Positions 1 through 6,917 of a DNA stretch of 8,472 nt are shown here, piece after piece. Source of the stretch: GCA-2716065 sp036123135 (lineage in GTDB: Bacteria; Bacteroidota; Bacteroidia; Flavobacteriales_D; Parvicellaceae); assembly GCA_036123135.1 (NCBI GenBank), contig JAZADZ010000005.1, forward strand, positions 1 to 8,472, written 5' to 3'. Made by a program: the position numbers and the translations under genes. Positions within the stretch are counted from its first letter, which is position 1. Every line of letters starts with the position of its first letter. The notes under the pieces are model-generated. The model was given only the letters and a program-made list of their open reading frames with translations. It did not search any database and was not told the DNA's origin.

Positions 1-1158
1 GTGGATGCTATCCAATTTTTATCCCAGTCTTATGGAAATGGTAAAAAAAATAAATATTATTTAGATTTTTCGAAATCCAAGGACAAACGATATTTGTCAT
101 CTTTAGTGAATTCAAAATATTTCAAAAACACGTTCAATAAATACGAATTAAAAAATTCCAATGCTTTCATTTCAAGTTTTATCGATTCAACTCACACAAA
201 AGCAAGAATAACTATCCAAGTGGCAGATGTTGGAACAGCATCAATGGATAGTTTATATAAAAGGGTTGACAGTCTCATACTAGAAATAATGAATCCTGAG
301 CAGCTGGTACTTTCAAAAATGGACGTTGAAAATCCTTCAGAAATTGATTCTGTACTTTTTAGCTTGTATGAGAAAACTTATTGGATTCAAATGGCAGTTC
401 AAGACAGCTTGACTAAAGGAGAACTTGAACTTTTAATGGATTTCCCACTTTCTGCAAACGAGATCTACTCAAAATATGGCAAAAAAGCATTTAATAATCA
501 GATACTAAGTTCAATTAAAACAAATTTGCTTAAAAGTTCAATTACTGGATCAGGAATTGTTTACACCAAAGGAACTACTTACCTAGTGAAAAATCTATTT
601 ATTAGTTTAATGATTGCTGTATGTGTCATTGCTATTTTGATGTCATTTTTATTCAAATCTTGGAGGATGGTTATTGTTTCAATGGTGCCTAATTTAATTC
701 CATTAATTATTACCTCAGCCATAATGGGTTATGTTGGAATACCCATTAAACCATCAACCATTTTAGTTTTTAGTATAGCCTTTGGAATTTCAATTGATGA
801 TACCATACATTTTCTTGCGAAGTATAGGCAAGAATTAAAGTCTAATAATGGCAACATTAGAAAATCTGCAATTGTGGCCATCAAAGAAACAGGCGTAAGT
901 ATGATTTACACCTCAATTATTTTATTCTTTGGTTTCTCAATTTTTATTGCTTCAAATTTTGGTGGTACACAGGCATTAGGTGTATTAGTTTCTGTTACGT
1001 TATTTATTGCCATGCTAGCTAATCTTGTACTACTCCCGTCTTTGCTTCTTACATTAGAAAAAGTACTGACAACCAAATCTTTTCGAGACCACTCATATGA
1101 ATTTCTCGAAGAAAATGATGACATTGATATTGATAAATTAGATTTTCAAAAAAATTAG
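1..1158 (+). CDS. RND/MMPL-family exporter, C-terminal half (5' end outside window)
   Basis: C-terminal 385 residues of a membrane exporter of the RND/MMPL superfamily (COG1033-like predicted exporter). Residues 1 to about 195 are hydrophilic and correspond to the second large periplasmic loop. Five membrane segments follow at about 197-218, 222-245, 250-271, 301-319 and 324-352. The motif GISIDDTIHF (residues 262-271, acidic pair D266/D267) in the third visible segment is the family signature, where acidic residues are expected to relay protons. The tail (361-385) is cytoplasmic and acidic. Family members are usually about 750-1000 residues with two such halves, so the GTG at base 1 is only an in-frame codon and the N-terminal half lies upstream. 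Known members move hydrophobic compounds or lipids out of the inner membrane; the substrate cannot be told here. The stop is 5 bases before rfbA, suggesting one transcript. Family assignment is firm, function open. Confidence 0.88.
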   Translation: MDAIQFLSQSYGNGKKNKYYLDFSKSKDKRYLSSLVNSKYFKNTFNKYELKNSNAFISSFIDSTHTKARITIQVADVGTASMDSLYKRVDSLILEIMNPEQLVLSKMDVENPSEIDSVLFSLYEKTYWIQMAVQDSLTKGELELLMDFPLSANEIYSKYGKKAFNNQILSSIKTNLLKSSITGSGIVYTKGTTYLVKNLFISLMIAVCVIAILMSFLFKSWRMVIVSMVPNLIPLIITSAIMGYVGIPIKPSTILVFSIAFGISIDDTIHFLAKYRQELKSNNGNIRKSAIVAIKETGVSMIYTSIILFFGFSIFIASNFGGTQALGVLVSVTLFIAMLANLVLLPSLLLTLEKVLTTKSFRDHSYEFLEENDDIDIDKLDFQKN

Positions 1159-1163
1159 ATTTT

Positions 1164-2024
1164 ATGAAAGGAATCATACTTGCTGGTGGATCTGGGACCA
1201 GACTGCACCCGCTTACTTTAGGATTAAGTAAACAATTGATGCCCATCTACAATAAACCGATGATATATTACCCTTTGTCAACCCTTATGCATGCGGGCAT
1301 TAAAGATATTTTAATCATTACTACTCCACACGATCAACCTGCATTTCAACATCTTTTAGGAGATGGATCTAAGTTAGGATGTAGTTTTAGATACATGATT
1401 CAACCTTCACCAAATGGACTTGCTCAAGCATTTGTAATTGGAAAAGAATTTATTGGAAAAGATAAAGTTGCATTAATTCTAGGAGACAATATCTTCTTTG
1501 GTTCTGGTTTGGGAAAGAAGCTGAGAAAATGTGCTGATCCAAATGGAGGGTTAGTATTTGCATATCACGTAATGGATCCAGAGCGTTATGGTGTTGTTGA
1601 ATTTGATGAGGATAAAACCGTCCTTTCTTTAGAAGAAAAACCAAAACACCCAAAATCAAACTTCGCTGTTCCGGGGCTTTATTTTTACGATAACAAAGTT
1701 GTAGACATTGCCCAAAGCTTAGAGCCAAGCGAAAGAGGTGAATATGAGATTACGGATGTTAATAAAGCTTACCTTGACAAAGGTCTGCTTAAAGTAAAGG
1801 AACTGGAAAGAGGTGTGGCTTGGCTAGATACGGGTACTTTTAGATCATTGATGCAGGCATCTCACTATGTTCAGACCATTGAAGAAAGACAAGGTTTAGG
1901 CGTTGGTTGTATCGAGGCTGTTGCTTTCTCTAGAGGTTTTATTGACGCTAATAAATTAGAAGAGCTTGCTCAACCACTTATTAAATCGGGATATGGAAAT
2001 TATTTACTCAGCTTAATTCGTTAA
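1164..2024 (+). CDS. rfbA: glucose-1-phosphate thymidylyltransferase (dTDP-glucose pyrophosphorylase)
   Basis: Cytoplasmic enzyme that joins dTTP and glucose 1-phosphate to give dTDP-glucose and pyrophosphate, the first step towards dTDP-L-rhamnose and other dTDP-deoxysugars. The 286 residues match the family length of about 290 and appear full-length. Visible motifs: nucleotide-binding loop GGSGTRL (8-14) followed by PLT (16-18); K23 and the KPMIYYPLS segment (31-39); LGDN (107-110) with metal-binding D108; EEKP (157-160); GEYEITD (192-198); and WLDTGT (220-225) with the second metal ligand D222. The ATG at 1164 gives the canonical MKGIILAGG start, 5 bases after the exporter stop, without a Shine-Dalgarno motif. 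rfbB, rfbC and rfbD are not adjacent, so this is an orphan copy within the window; the rest of the dTDP-sugar pathway would have to lie elsewhere. A related nucleotidyltransferase with another nucleotide preference is possible, but the motif set is typical of RmlA. Confidence 0.95.
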   Translation: MKGIILAGGSGTRLHPLTLGLSKQLMPIYNKPMIYYPLSTLMHAGIKDILIITTPHDQPAFQHLLGDGSKLGCSFRYMIQPSPNGLAQAFVIGKEFIGKDKVALILGDNIFFGSGLGKKLRKCADPNGGLVFAYHVMDPERYGVVEFDEDKTVLSLEEKPKHPKSNFAVPGLYFYDNKVVDIAQSLEPSERGEYEITDVNKAYLDKGLLKVKELERGVAWLDTGTFRSLMQASHYVQTIEERQGLGVGCIEAVAFSRGFIDANKLEELAQPLIKSGYGNYLLSLIR

Positions 2025-2033
2025 ATAATAATA

Positions 2034-2993
2034 ATGAATAGGTACGCTGAAATATTAAATGATGAAATTTCAATCTATTTGCAATCTTTGCCTGATGATG
2101 GGATATATCTCCCTTTTAAATATATATTAAATCTAGGGGGTAAACGCTTCAGGCCTTCCTTAGTTCTCTTGTCAACTGAACTTTTTGGTGGAGACATTCA
2201 AGAAGCCATACGACCAGCTCTTGGAATTGAAGTATTTCACAATTTCACCCTTGTTCATGATGATATTATGGACTCTGCTCCGCTCAGAAGAGGTAAAAAG
2301 TCGGTTCATACCAAATGGAATCTCAATATGGGGATTCTTTCTGGGGACGTTATGTTTGCTCAGGCAAATGATCTTATTTCTTCTTGTTATCCACATCATC
2401 TAAAGGAAATCATTTCATTGTTCAACAAAACTGCTATTGAAATTTGTGAGGGTCAGGATTTAGACATGCAGTTTGAGAATAGAGATAGAGTAGAGCTAGA
2501 GGAATATATTGATATGATTCGACTAAAGACTGCTGTTTTAGTTGGTTGTGCTCTTAAGATGGGGGCTATAATTGGAAATTCCAATGCAAAAGATGCCAAT
2601 TTAATGTATGATTTTGGAGTTAATTTAGGAACAGCTTTTCAAATAGATGATGATATATTAGATTTATATGGAAATGAATTAGCTGTGGGAAAGCAGTCAG
2701 GAGGAGACATAATCGAGGGCAAACATTCTGCACTTATGATTCTTTCAAAAAAAATTGCAAATCCGAGCCAGCTTGAACAATTAAAGCTTTTTCTAAGTTA
2801 CTCTAATGTCCAAAAGAAAGTTAAGGACGTTAAAGCACTGTTTAATAGTATGAATGTTAAGGATGCTGCATCAGAACTTAAAAATCAATATTATTCCAAA
2901 GCAGTAAAGTCTATAGAACTTTTATCTATTCAAGATGCTCAAAAAAAGTTACTACTAGATTTTGCTGAAAATCTGATGAATAGAAAATTTTAA
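2034..2993 (+). CDS. trans-polyprenyl diphosphate synthase (FPP/GGPP synthase type)
   Basis: Isoprenyl diphosphate synthase of 319 residues, normal for the family, which condenses isopentenyl diphosphate with allylic diphosphates in the cytoplasm. Both Asp-rich Mg-binding motifs are present: HDDIMD (D76, D77, D80) and QIDDDILD (D206, D207, D210). Other conserved parts are GGKRFRP (35-41, diphosphate binding), LRRGK (84-88), GQDLD (140-144) and KTA (165-167). There is no two-residue insertion in the first Asp-rich motif, and residue -5 to it is Phe (F71). In characterised archaeal-type GGPP synthases an aromatic at -5 limits chain length, so a C15-C20 product is inferred rather than a long quinone side chain. 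Products could feed menaquinone, carotenoid or undecaprenyl synthesis. It follows rfbA by 9 bases, in the same reading frame, and its stop overlaps the convergent downstream gene by 4 bases. Family certain; product length a prediction. Confidence 0.92.
   Translation: MNRYAEILNDEISIYLQSLPDDGIYLPFKYILNLGGKRFRPSLVLLSTELFGGDIQEAIRPALGIEVFHNFTLVHDDIMDSAPLRRGKKSVHTKWNLNMGILSGDVMFAQANDLISSCYPHHLKEIISLFNKTAIEICEGQDLDMQFENRDRVELEEYIDMIRLKTAVLVGCALKMGAIIGNSNAKDANLMYDFGVNLGTAFQIDDDILDLYGNELAVGKQSGGDIIEGKHSALMILSKKIANPSQLEQLKLFLSYSNVQKKVKDVKALFNSMNVKDAASELKNQYYSKAVKSIELLSIQDAQKKLLLDFAENLMNRKF
2990..2993. other. shared palindromic TTAA holding two opposite stop codons
   Basis: The + strand polyprenyl synthase ends with TAA at 2991-2993, and the - strand TIGR01777 gene ends with TAA read from 2992 to 2990. 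The two stops lie inside one palindromic TTAA, so the genes overlap tail to tail by four bases with no spacer. Confidence 0.95.
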
Positions 2994-3889
2994 CCATAGA
3001 TATTTTGAAAAGCATTTTCAATTGAGTCGTATCTAAAGGAAAATCCAGCTTTTTTTAATTTTTTGTTGGATACTCTCGAGCCATATATTAAAACGTCAGC
3101 AAGCTCTCCATATATTCCCTTAACGACAATACTTGGAATATTTGGAAAAAGAATTTTTTTATTTATTTGTTTTGCTAGTCTATTGGTGAATTCATGATTG
3201 TTTATATGTTCTGAGGCTACAGCATTGTAAACCCCAGAAATAGTGTTTTTAGTTAGACTAAAAATGAATAGTTCAGCAGCATCATCAACATGAATCCAAG
3301 GCATAAATTGTCTACCTGTACCAATAGGAGCACCTATTCTTTTTCTGAGCGTTGAATGAATTTTTTGTAATGCTCCTTGGTTTTTGTCTAGTACAATTCC
3401 AAGCCTAAATTTTACAACTCTTGCACAATCATTAAATAAGTCTGCAGATTGCTCCCATTGGACGCAACACTTTGAAATGAAATCGTGGTGTGGGTCATCA
3501 TTTTCTGCATATATGTTATCGTTGGTTATTGCTCCATAGTAACCAATACCAGATGCAGAGATGAAGGCTTCTATTGGAAGGCTTAATTCTTCAATTTTTT
3601 TTCGAATTAATCTCGCGGTCATAACCCTAGATTTTACAATAACTCTTTTTCTAGGCATTGTCCATGGTTTTTCAGCAATCCCAGCACCTGCCAAATGAAT
3701 GATATGTGATACTCCTTTGAAACAATTTTCGTCAATTTGGTTTTTTTCCCAATTCCACTCAAATGTTTTTATTCCAAGGGCTGAATTTTTTTCTCTAGTA
3801 AGATGTACGACTTCAATTTCTTTTTCAAGTAATTTTTTTGAAATTGCTCTTCCGATTAAACCAGAACCCCCTGTTATAAGAACTTTCAT
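2990..3889 (-). CDS. TIGR01777 (YfcH-like) SDR-family NAD(P)-binding epimerase/oxidoreductase
   Basis: Extended-SDR-type protein of 299 residues, the usual length for TIGR01777/YfcH. The N-terminus is a Rossmann fold with glycine-rich loop TGGSGLIG (6-13). Further family marks are HLAGAGIAEKPWT (65-77), SRVMTARLI (87-95), SASGIGYYG (111-119), RLGIVLDKNQGALQKI (162-177), and FMPWIHVDDAA (195-205) at the substrate side. A C-terminal part (about 250-298) fits DUF1731, ending in the typical L-K-K-AGF-F-Y pattern. A classical YxxxK pair is not obvious around Y117/Y118, so the chemistry is unclear; family members are annotated as nucleotide-sugar epimerases or sulfur-related (SulA-like) without firm substrates. 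The ATG at 3889 gives the exact MKVLITGG start. No Shine-Dalgarno is seen; the leader is an A-rich run. The gene is divergent from sucA and convergent with the polyprenyl synthase gene. Two adjacent cysteines (141-142) are unusual-looking but unexplained. Confidence 0.88.
   Translation of the reverse strand: MKVLITGGSGLIGRAISKKLLEKEIEVVHLTREKNSALGIKTFEWNWEKNQIDENCFKGVSHIIHLAGAGIAEKPWTMPRKRVIVKSRVMTARLIRKKIEELSLPIEAFISASGIGYYGAITNDNIYAENDDPHHDFISKCCVQWEQSADLFNDCARVVKFRLGIVLDKNQGALQKIHSTLRKRIGAPIGTGRQFMPWIHVDDAAELFIFSLTKNTISGVYNAVASEHINNHEFTNRLAKQINKKILFPNIPSIVVKGIYGELADVLIYGSRVSNKKLKKAGFSFRYDSIENAFQNIYG
3005..3021. terminator. weak hairpin just after the polyprenyl synthase stop
   Basis: A perfect 7-bp inverted repeat, TTGAAAA / TTTTCAA, with a 3-base loop begins 12 bases after the + strand stop, within the last codons of the TIGR01777 gene. 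A T-rich stretch (about 3051-3064) lies further on but not directly after the stem. It is the only candidate for ending the left-hand + strand transcript near its stop. The stem is A/T-rich, so this is a tentative call. Confidence 0.25.
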
Positions 3890-4043
3890 TTTGATGATGA
3901 TTTTTTTTTAAAAGTATACTTAATTGGATTGTAATAGACCTATGAATTGTTAATTTATTCTAAACGATTGTTTTTAAAATTCAACGTAATTTAATACGAA
4001 ACATATTTCCTCTCTTTACTCATAAAAATTTTGACCTAAAATG

Positions 4044-4057
4044 AGCTTTCCAAAGCT
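4044..4057. promoter_or_regulatory. inverted repeat AGCTTT-CC-AAAGCT
   Basis: Six-base arms separated by two bases, about 120 bases before the sucA start and 6 bases from a second dyad (4064-4077). The form fits a binding site for a dimeric regulator, but no regulator is identified and chance occurrence in A/T-rich DNA is possible. Confidence 0.3.
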
Positions 4058-4063
4058 TGATTG

Positions 4064-4077
4064 TTATCAATTGATAA
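4064..4077. promoter_or_regulatory. 14-bp perfect palindrome TTATCAATTGATAA
   Basis: Uninterrupted 14-base palindrome about 100 bases before the sucA start codon. It is too self-complementary at its centre to form a useful hairpin, so a protein-binding operator is the more natural reading. The binding protein is unknown. Confidence 0.35.
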
Positions 4078-4119
4078 AGTATATAAGTGATGTTTTTAAA
4101 CCCTTTAATAAAATTATTT

Positions 4120-4131
4120 TTTCTCGAGAAA
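4120..4131. promoter_or_regulatory. 12-bp perfect palindrome TTTCTCGAGAAA at the -33 position of the sucA promoter
   Basis: Perfect palindrome ending 18 bases before the TAACTTTG box. Its right half sits where a Bacteroidota -33 TTG element would be expected, and no such TTG is present. That would suit an activator site replacing a weak -33 element, or an operator. This is positional inference only. Confidence 0.35.
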
Positions 4132-4149
4132 TTACGTGAATTAAAATTT

Positions 4150-4157
4150 TAACTTTG
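4150..4157 (+). promoter_or_regulatory. Bacteroidota-type -7 box (TAACTTTG) for sucAB
   Basis: Exact match to the TAnnTTTG -7 consensus of Bacteroidota housekeeping promoters, 21 bases before the sucA ATG. Transcription would start at about 4162-4164, giving a leader of roughly 15 bases. No -33 TTG is found at the usual distance, so strength may depend on another factor. Confidence 0.5.
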
Positions 4158-4178
4158 TTGTTGATTATACAATGAATA

Positions 4179-6914
4179 ATGGATAAACATTCTTACTTAA
4201 GTAATGCTAATGGAGCCGTAATCGAAGATCTCTACAATCAGTATCTTATTAATGTAAACAATGTTGAGGAGGGTTGGAGAAAGTTTTTTGATGGTTTTGA
4301 ATTTGCTCGTAAAAATTATGAAGAAAGTGGGAATGAAATTCCATTGAACGTTCAAAAAGAATTTAAGGTGTTAAAAATGGTTGACGAGTATCGATCTAGA
4401 GGCCATCTTTTCACTAAAACAAATCCAGTAAGAGAGCGTAGGAAATACTCACCTACTTTGAAGTATACCAACTTTGGTTTTGAGGAAAGTGATTTAACAA
4501 AAGTATTTCAGGCTGGTGAACAAATAGGGATTGGTCCTGCAACATTGCAAGAAATCATCGATCATTTAGAGGAAACCTACTGTGAGTCCATTGGAATTGA
4601 GTACCAGTACATAAGACATCCCAACAGAGTCAAGTGGATTAGAGACAGAATAGAAATTAAAAACAGGCCAGTACTTTCTACTGCTGAAAAGAAGCAAATT
4701 ATGCATAAGCTCAACCAGGCAACTGTATTTGAGCAATTTTTACAAAAGAAATTTGTAGGTCAGAAAAGATTTTCAATTGAAGGTGCAGAATCTTTAATTC
4801 CTGCACTGGATGCTTTGATTGAAAAGGGTGCTGAATTGGGAATTAAAGAGTTTGTCATGGGGATGGCTCACAGAGGAAGACTAAATGTTTTAGCCAATAT
4901 ATTTAACAAAACCTATAAAGAAATATTTAGTGAATTTGAGGGTAAAGTGTACGATGAGGATAGCCTATTTGATGGAGATGTCAAGTATCACCTTGGATTT
5001 ACCTCAGAAAATAAAACGGAGTCAGGTATTGATTTTAGATTAACTCTATCCCCAAATCCATCTCATCTTGAGGCTGTTGACCCTGTTGTTCAAGGTATTA
5101 CTAGATCTAAAATTGACAATGAACTCGGTGGAGATTCTTCTAAAATTGTACCTATTTTAATTCATGGAGATGCTGCAATTGCTGGACAAGGTGTTGTGTA
5201 CGAAGTAATTCAGATGGCTCAGCTTGACGGTTACCGAACTGGAGGAACACTTCATATTGTCATTAACAATCAAATTGGTTTTACTACAAATTATTTAGAT
5301 GCTCGTTCAAGTACCTATTGTACCGATGTTGCAAAGACTACATTGTGTCCTGTTTTTCATGTTAATGGAGATGACATAGAAGCTGTTGTTCAAACGATAC
5401 AAATTGCTCTTAGATACAGGCAGGAGTTTGGCAGAGATGTTTTCATAGATCTGCTTTGTTACAGAAAATATGGTCATAACGAAGGAGATGAACCAAAGTT
5501 TACTCAACCAAAGTTATACAAGGCAATTGCCAAACATCCCAATCCAAGAGAAATTTACTTGAAAAAACTAATTGATGAAAATGTAATTAGTTCTAATGAG
5601 GGTAAGTCGATGGAGGATGATTTTGACGCAATGTTACAAGATCGATTGGTAGAAGCAAAACAAATTGAAAAAGCCAAAGTAACAGACTTTTTAGAGGAAA
5701 AATGGAAAGATTTTAGAAAGGCTAATCTCACAGATTTTCATCAATCTCCTATTACAGGTATTGATAAAGAATTGATTCTAGATTTAGCACAAAAGCTTAA
5801 TCAGCTTCCCACTGGTAAAAAATATTTTAGAAAGATTGTGAAGCTATTCAAAGATCGGCTGGATATGGTAGAAAGCGATCGATTGGACTGGGCAATGGGT
5901 GAGCTCTTAGCCTATGCAAGTTTGCTTATTGAAGGTTTTCCGATTCGAATTTCAGGTCAGGATGTTGAAAGAGGTACTTTCTCGCATAGACATGCAGTAG
6001 TGAAAACCGAAGATGACGAGGAACGAATTGTACCATTGAACGAAATGCAAGATAACCAAGCAAAGCTTTCCATTTACAATTCTTTGCTTTCTGAATATGC
6101 TGTACTGGGATTTGATTATGGTTACGCGTTTAATACACCAAATGGATTAACAATTTGGGAAGCGCAATTTGGAGATTTTAACAATGGGGCTCAAATTATA
6201 ATCGATCAATTCATCAGTTCAGCAGAGGATAAATGGGGTACTCAGAATGGATTGGTCATGTTACTTCCTCATGGTTACGAAGGAATGGGATCAGAACATT
6301 CTTCTGGAAGGTTAGAGCGTTTTTTACAATTATGTGCTGAAGAGAATTTACAAATTGCGAATTGTACAGTCCCTGGAAATTATTTTCATTTACTTAGAAG
6401 GCAGATAAAAAGAGAATTTCGAAAGCCCCTCGTTGTCTTTACTCCAAAGAAATTACTACGATATCCTAGAGCTTCTTCTAGTATTTCAGAGTTTACATCT
6501 GGTGGATTTAGAGAAGTTATTGACGATTCCAATACGATTGATACTGACGTAGTTGTTTTTTGCTCTGGAAAGTTTTATTACGATTTGTTAGAATCGAAAG
6601 AAGAACTCTCTTTAATGAATATGGCTATTGTTAGACTTGAACAGCTATATCCTTTTCCAACGAATCAAGTTGAGCAACTTATTCTTAAATACGGAAAAGA
6701 TACGACATATATTTGGGCCCAAGAAGAGCCTGAAAATATGGGCGCTTGGTCGTTTATTTTACGTTTTTGGAGTTTTGGTCCTATTCAATGTTGTGCAAGA
6801 CACTCTTCAGCAAGTCCAGCAAGTGGTTCTCCAAAAGTTCACGAAATCAGACACAAAGAAATTATTGATAAAGTAATGAATTATGCTCTTAGAAAGAGCG
6901 ATGTAAAAGTATAG
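4179..6914 (+). CDS. sucA: 2-oxoglutarate dehydrogenase E1 component
   Basis: Thiamine-diphosphate-dependent E1 subunit of the 2-oxoglutarate dehydrogenase complex. It decarboxylates 2-oxoglutarate and reductively succinylates the lipoyl group of E2 (SucB) in the TCA cycle; cytoplasmic. Length 911 residues against about 930 in E. coli, complete. The N-terminal helix (about 1-42, with LYNQYL and WRKFF) is the conserved E1o segment that contacts E2. Active-site features: GMAHRGRLN (228-236, H231), SPNPSHLEAVDP (291-302, H296), the ThDP/Mg motif from HGDAAIAGQG (329-338, D331) to NNQIGF (363-368), and YGHNEGDEP (431-439). The pyrimidine-binding transketolase domain starts near DWAMGE (570-575), with SGQDVERGTFSHRH (592-605). 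The C-terminal domain has QEEPENMGAW and SASPASGS. ATG 4179 fits family starts; an earlier ATG at 4172 is out of frame and stops after four codons. sucB follows by 3 bases. Confidence 0.98.
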   Translation: MDKHSYLSNANGAVIEDLYNQYLINVNNVEEGWRKFFDGFEFARKNYEESGNEIPLNVQKEFKVLKMVDEYRSRGHLFTKTNPVRERRKYSPTLKYTNFGFEESDLTKVFQAGEQIGIGPATLQEIIDHLEETYCESIGIEYQYIRHPNRVKWIRDRIEIKNRPVLSTAEKKQIMHKLNQATVFEQFLQKKFVGQKRFSIEGAESLIPALDALIEKGAELGIKEFVMGMAHRGRLNVLANIFNKTYKEIFSEFEGKVYDEDSLFDGDVKYHLGFTSENKTESGIDFRLTLSPNPSHLEAVDPVVQGITRSKIDNELGGDSSKIVPILIHGDAAIAGQGVVYEVIQMAQLDGYRTGGTLHIVINNQIGFTTNYLDARSSTYCTDVAKTTLCPVFHVNGDDIEAVVQTIQIALRYRQEFGRDVFIDLLCYRKYGHNEGDEPKFTQPKLYKAIAKHPNPREIYLKKLIDENVISSNEGKSMEDDFDAMLQDRLVEAKQIEKAKVTDFLEEKWKDFRKANLTDFHQSPITGIDKELILDLAQKLNQLPTGKKYFRKIVKLFKDRLDMVESDRLDWAMGELLAYASLLIEGFPIRISGQDVERGTFSHRHAVVKTEDDEERIVPLNEMQDNQAKLSIYNSLLSEYAVLGFDYGYAFNTPNGLTIWEAQFGDFNNGAQIIIDQFISSAEDKWGTQNGLVMLLPHGYEGMGSEHSSGRLERFLQLCAEENLQIANCTVPGNYFHLLRRQIKREFRKPLVVFTPKKLLRYPRASSSISEFTSGGFREVIDDSNTIDTDVVVFCSGKFYYDLLESKEELSLMNMAIVRLEQLYPFPTNQVEQLILKYGKDTTYIWAQEEPENMGAWSFILRFWSFGPIQCCARHSSASPASGSPKVHEIRHKEIIDKVMNYALRKSDVKV

Positions 6915-6917
6915 AAG

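Larger units (their letters stand above)
3890..4178. promoter_or_regulatory. divergent intergenic region between TIGR01777 gene and sucA
   Basis: Very A/T-rich spacer of 289 bases without a credible coding frame. It must carry the promoters of both flanking genes. On the sucA side a TAnnTTTG box and three dyads are listed separately. On the other side the best - strand candidate for a -7 box is TACTTTTA (3916 to 3909), one base off TAnnTTTG, with no matching TTG at the expected upstream distance. It is followed by a nine-A run (3909-3901 region) just before the start codon. No tRNA, riboswitch-like fold or repeat family is recognised. Confidence 0.6.

Noticed and set aside
1..3. GTG at the first base as the start of the exporter gene
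   Set aside because: The frame begins inside the second periplasmic loop of a two-halved family; the N-terminal half is missing, so the gene enters from the left of the window.
1450..1728. 92-codon open frame on the - strand inside rfbA
   Set aside because: Antisense to conserved rfbA motifs, with low-complexity composition and no recognisable domain.
2185..2403. 72-codon hydrophobic open frame on the + strand inside the polyprenyl synthase gene
   Set aside because: It overlaps the first Asp-rich motif region in another frame; the hydrophobicity follows from the frame shift and there is no separate support.
4021..4040. TTGACC (4031-4036) as a sigma70-type -35 element
   Set aside because: No matching -10 box at 16-18 bases, and Bacteroidota promoters use TTG/TAnnTTTG elements instead.
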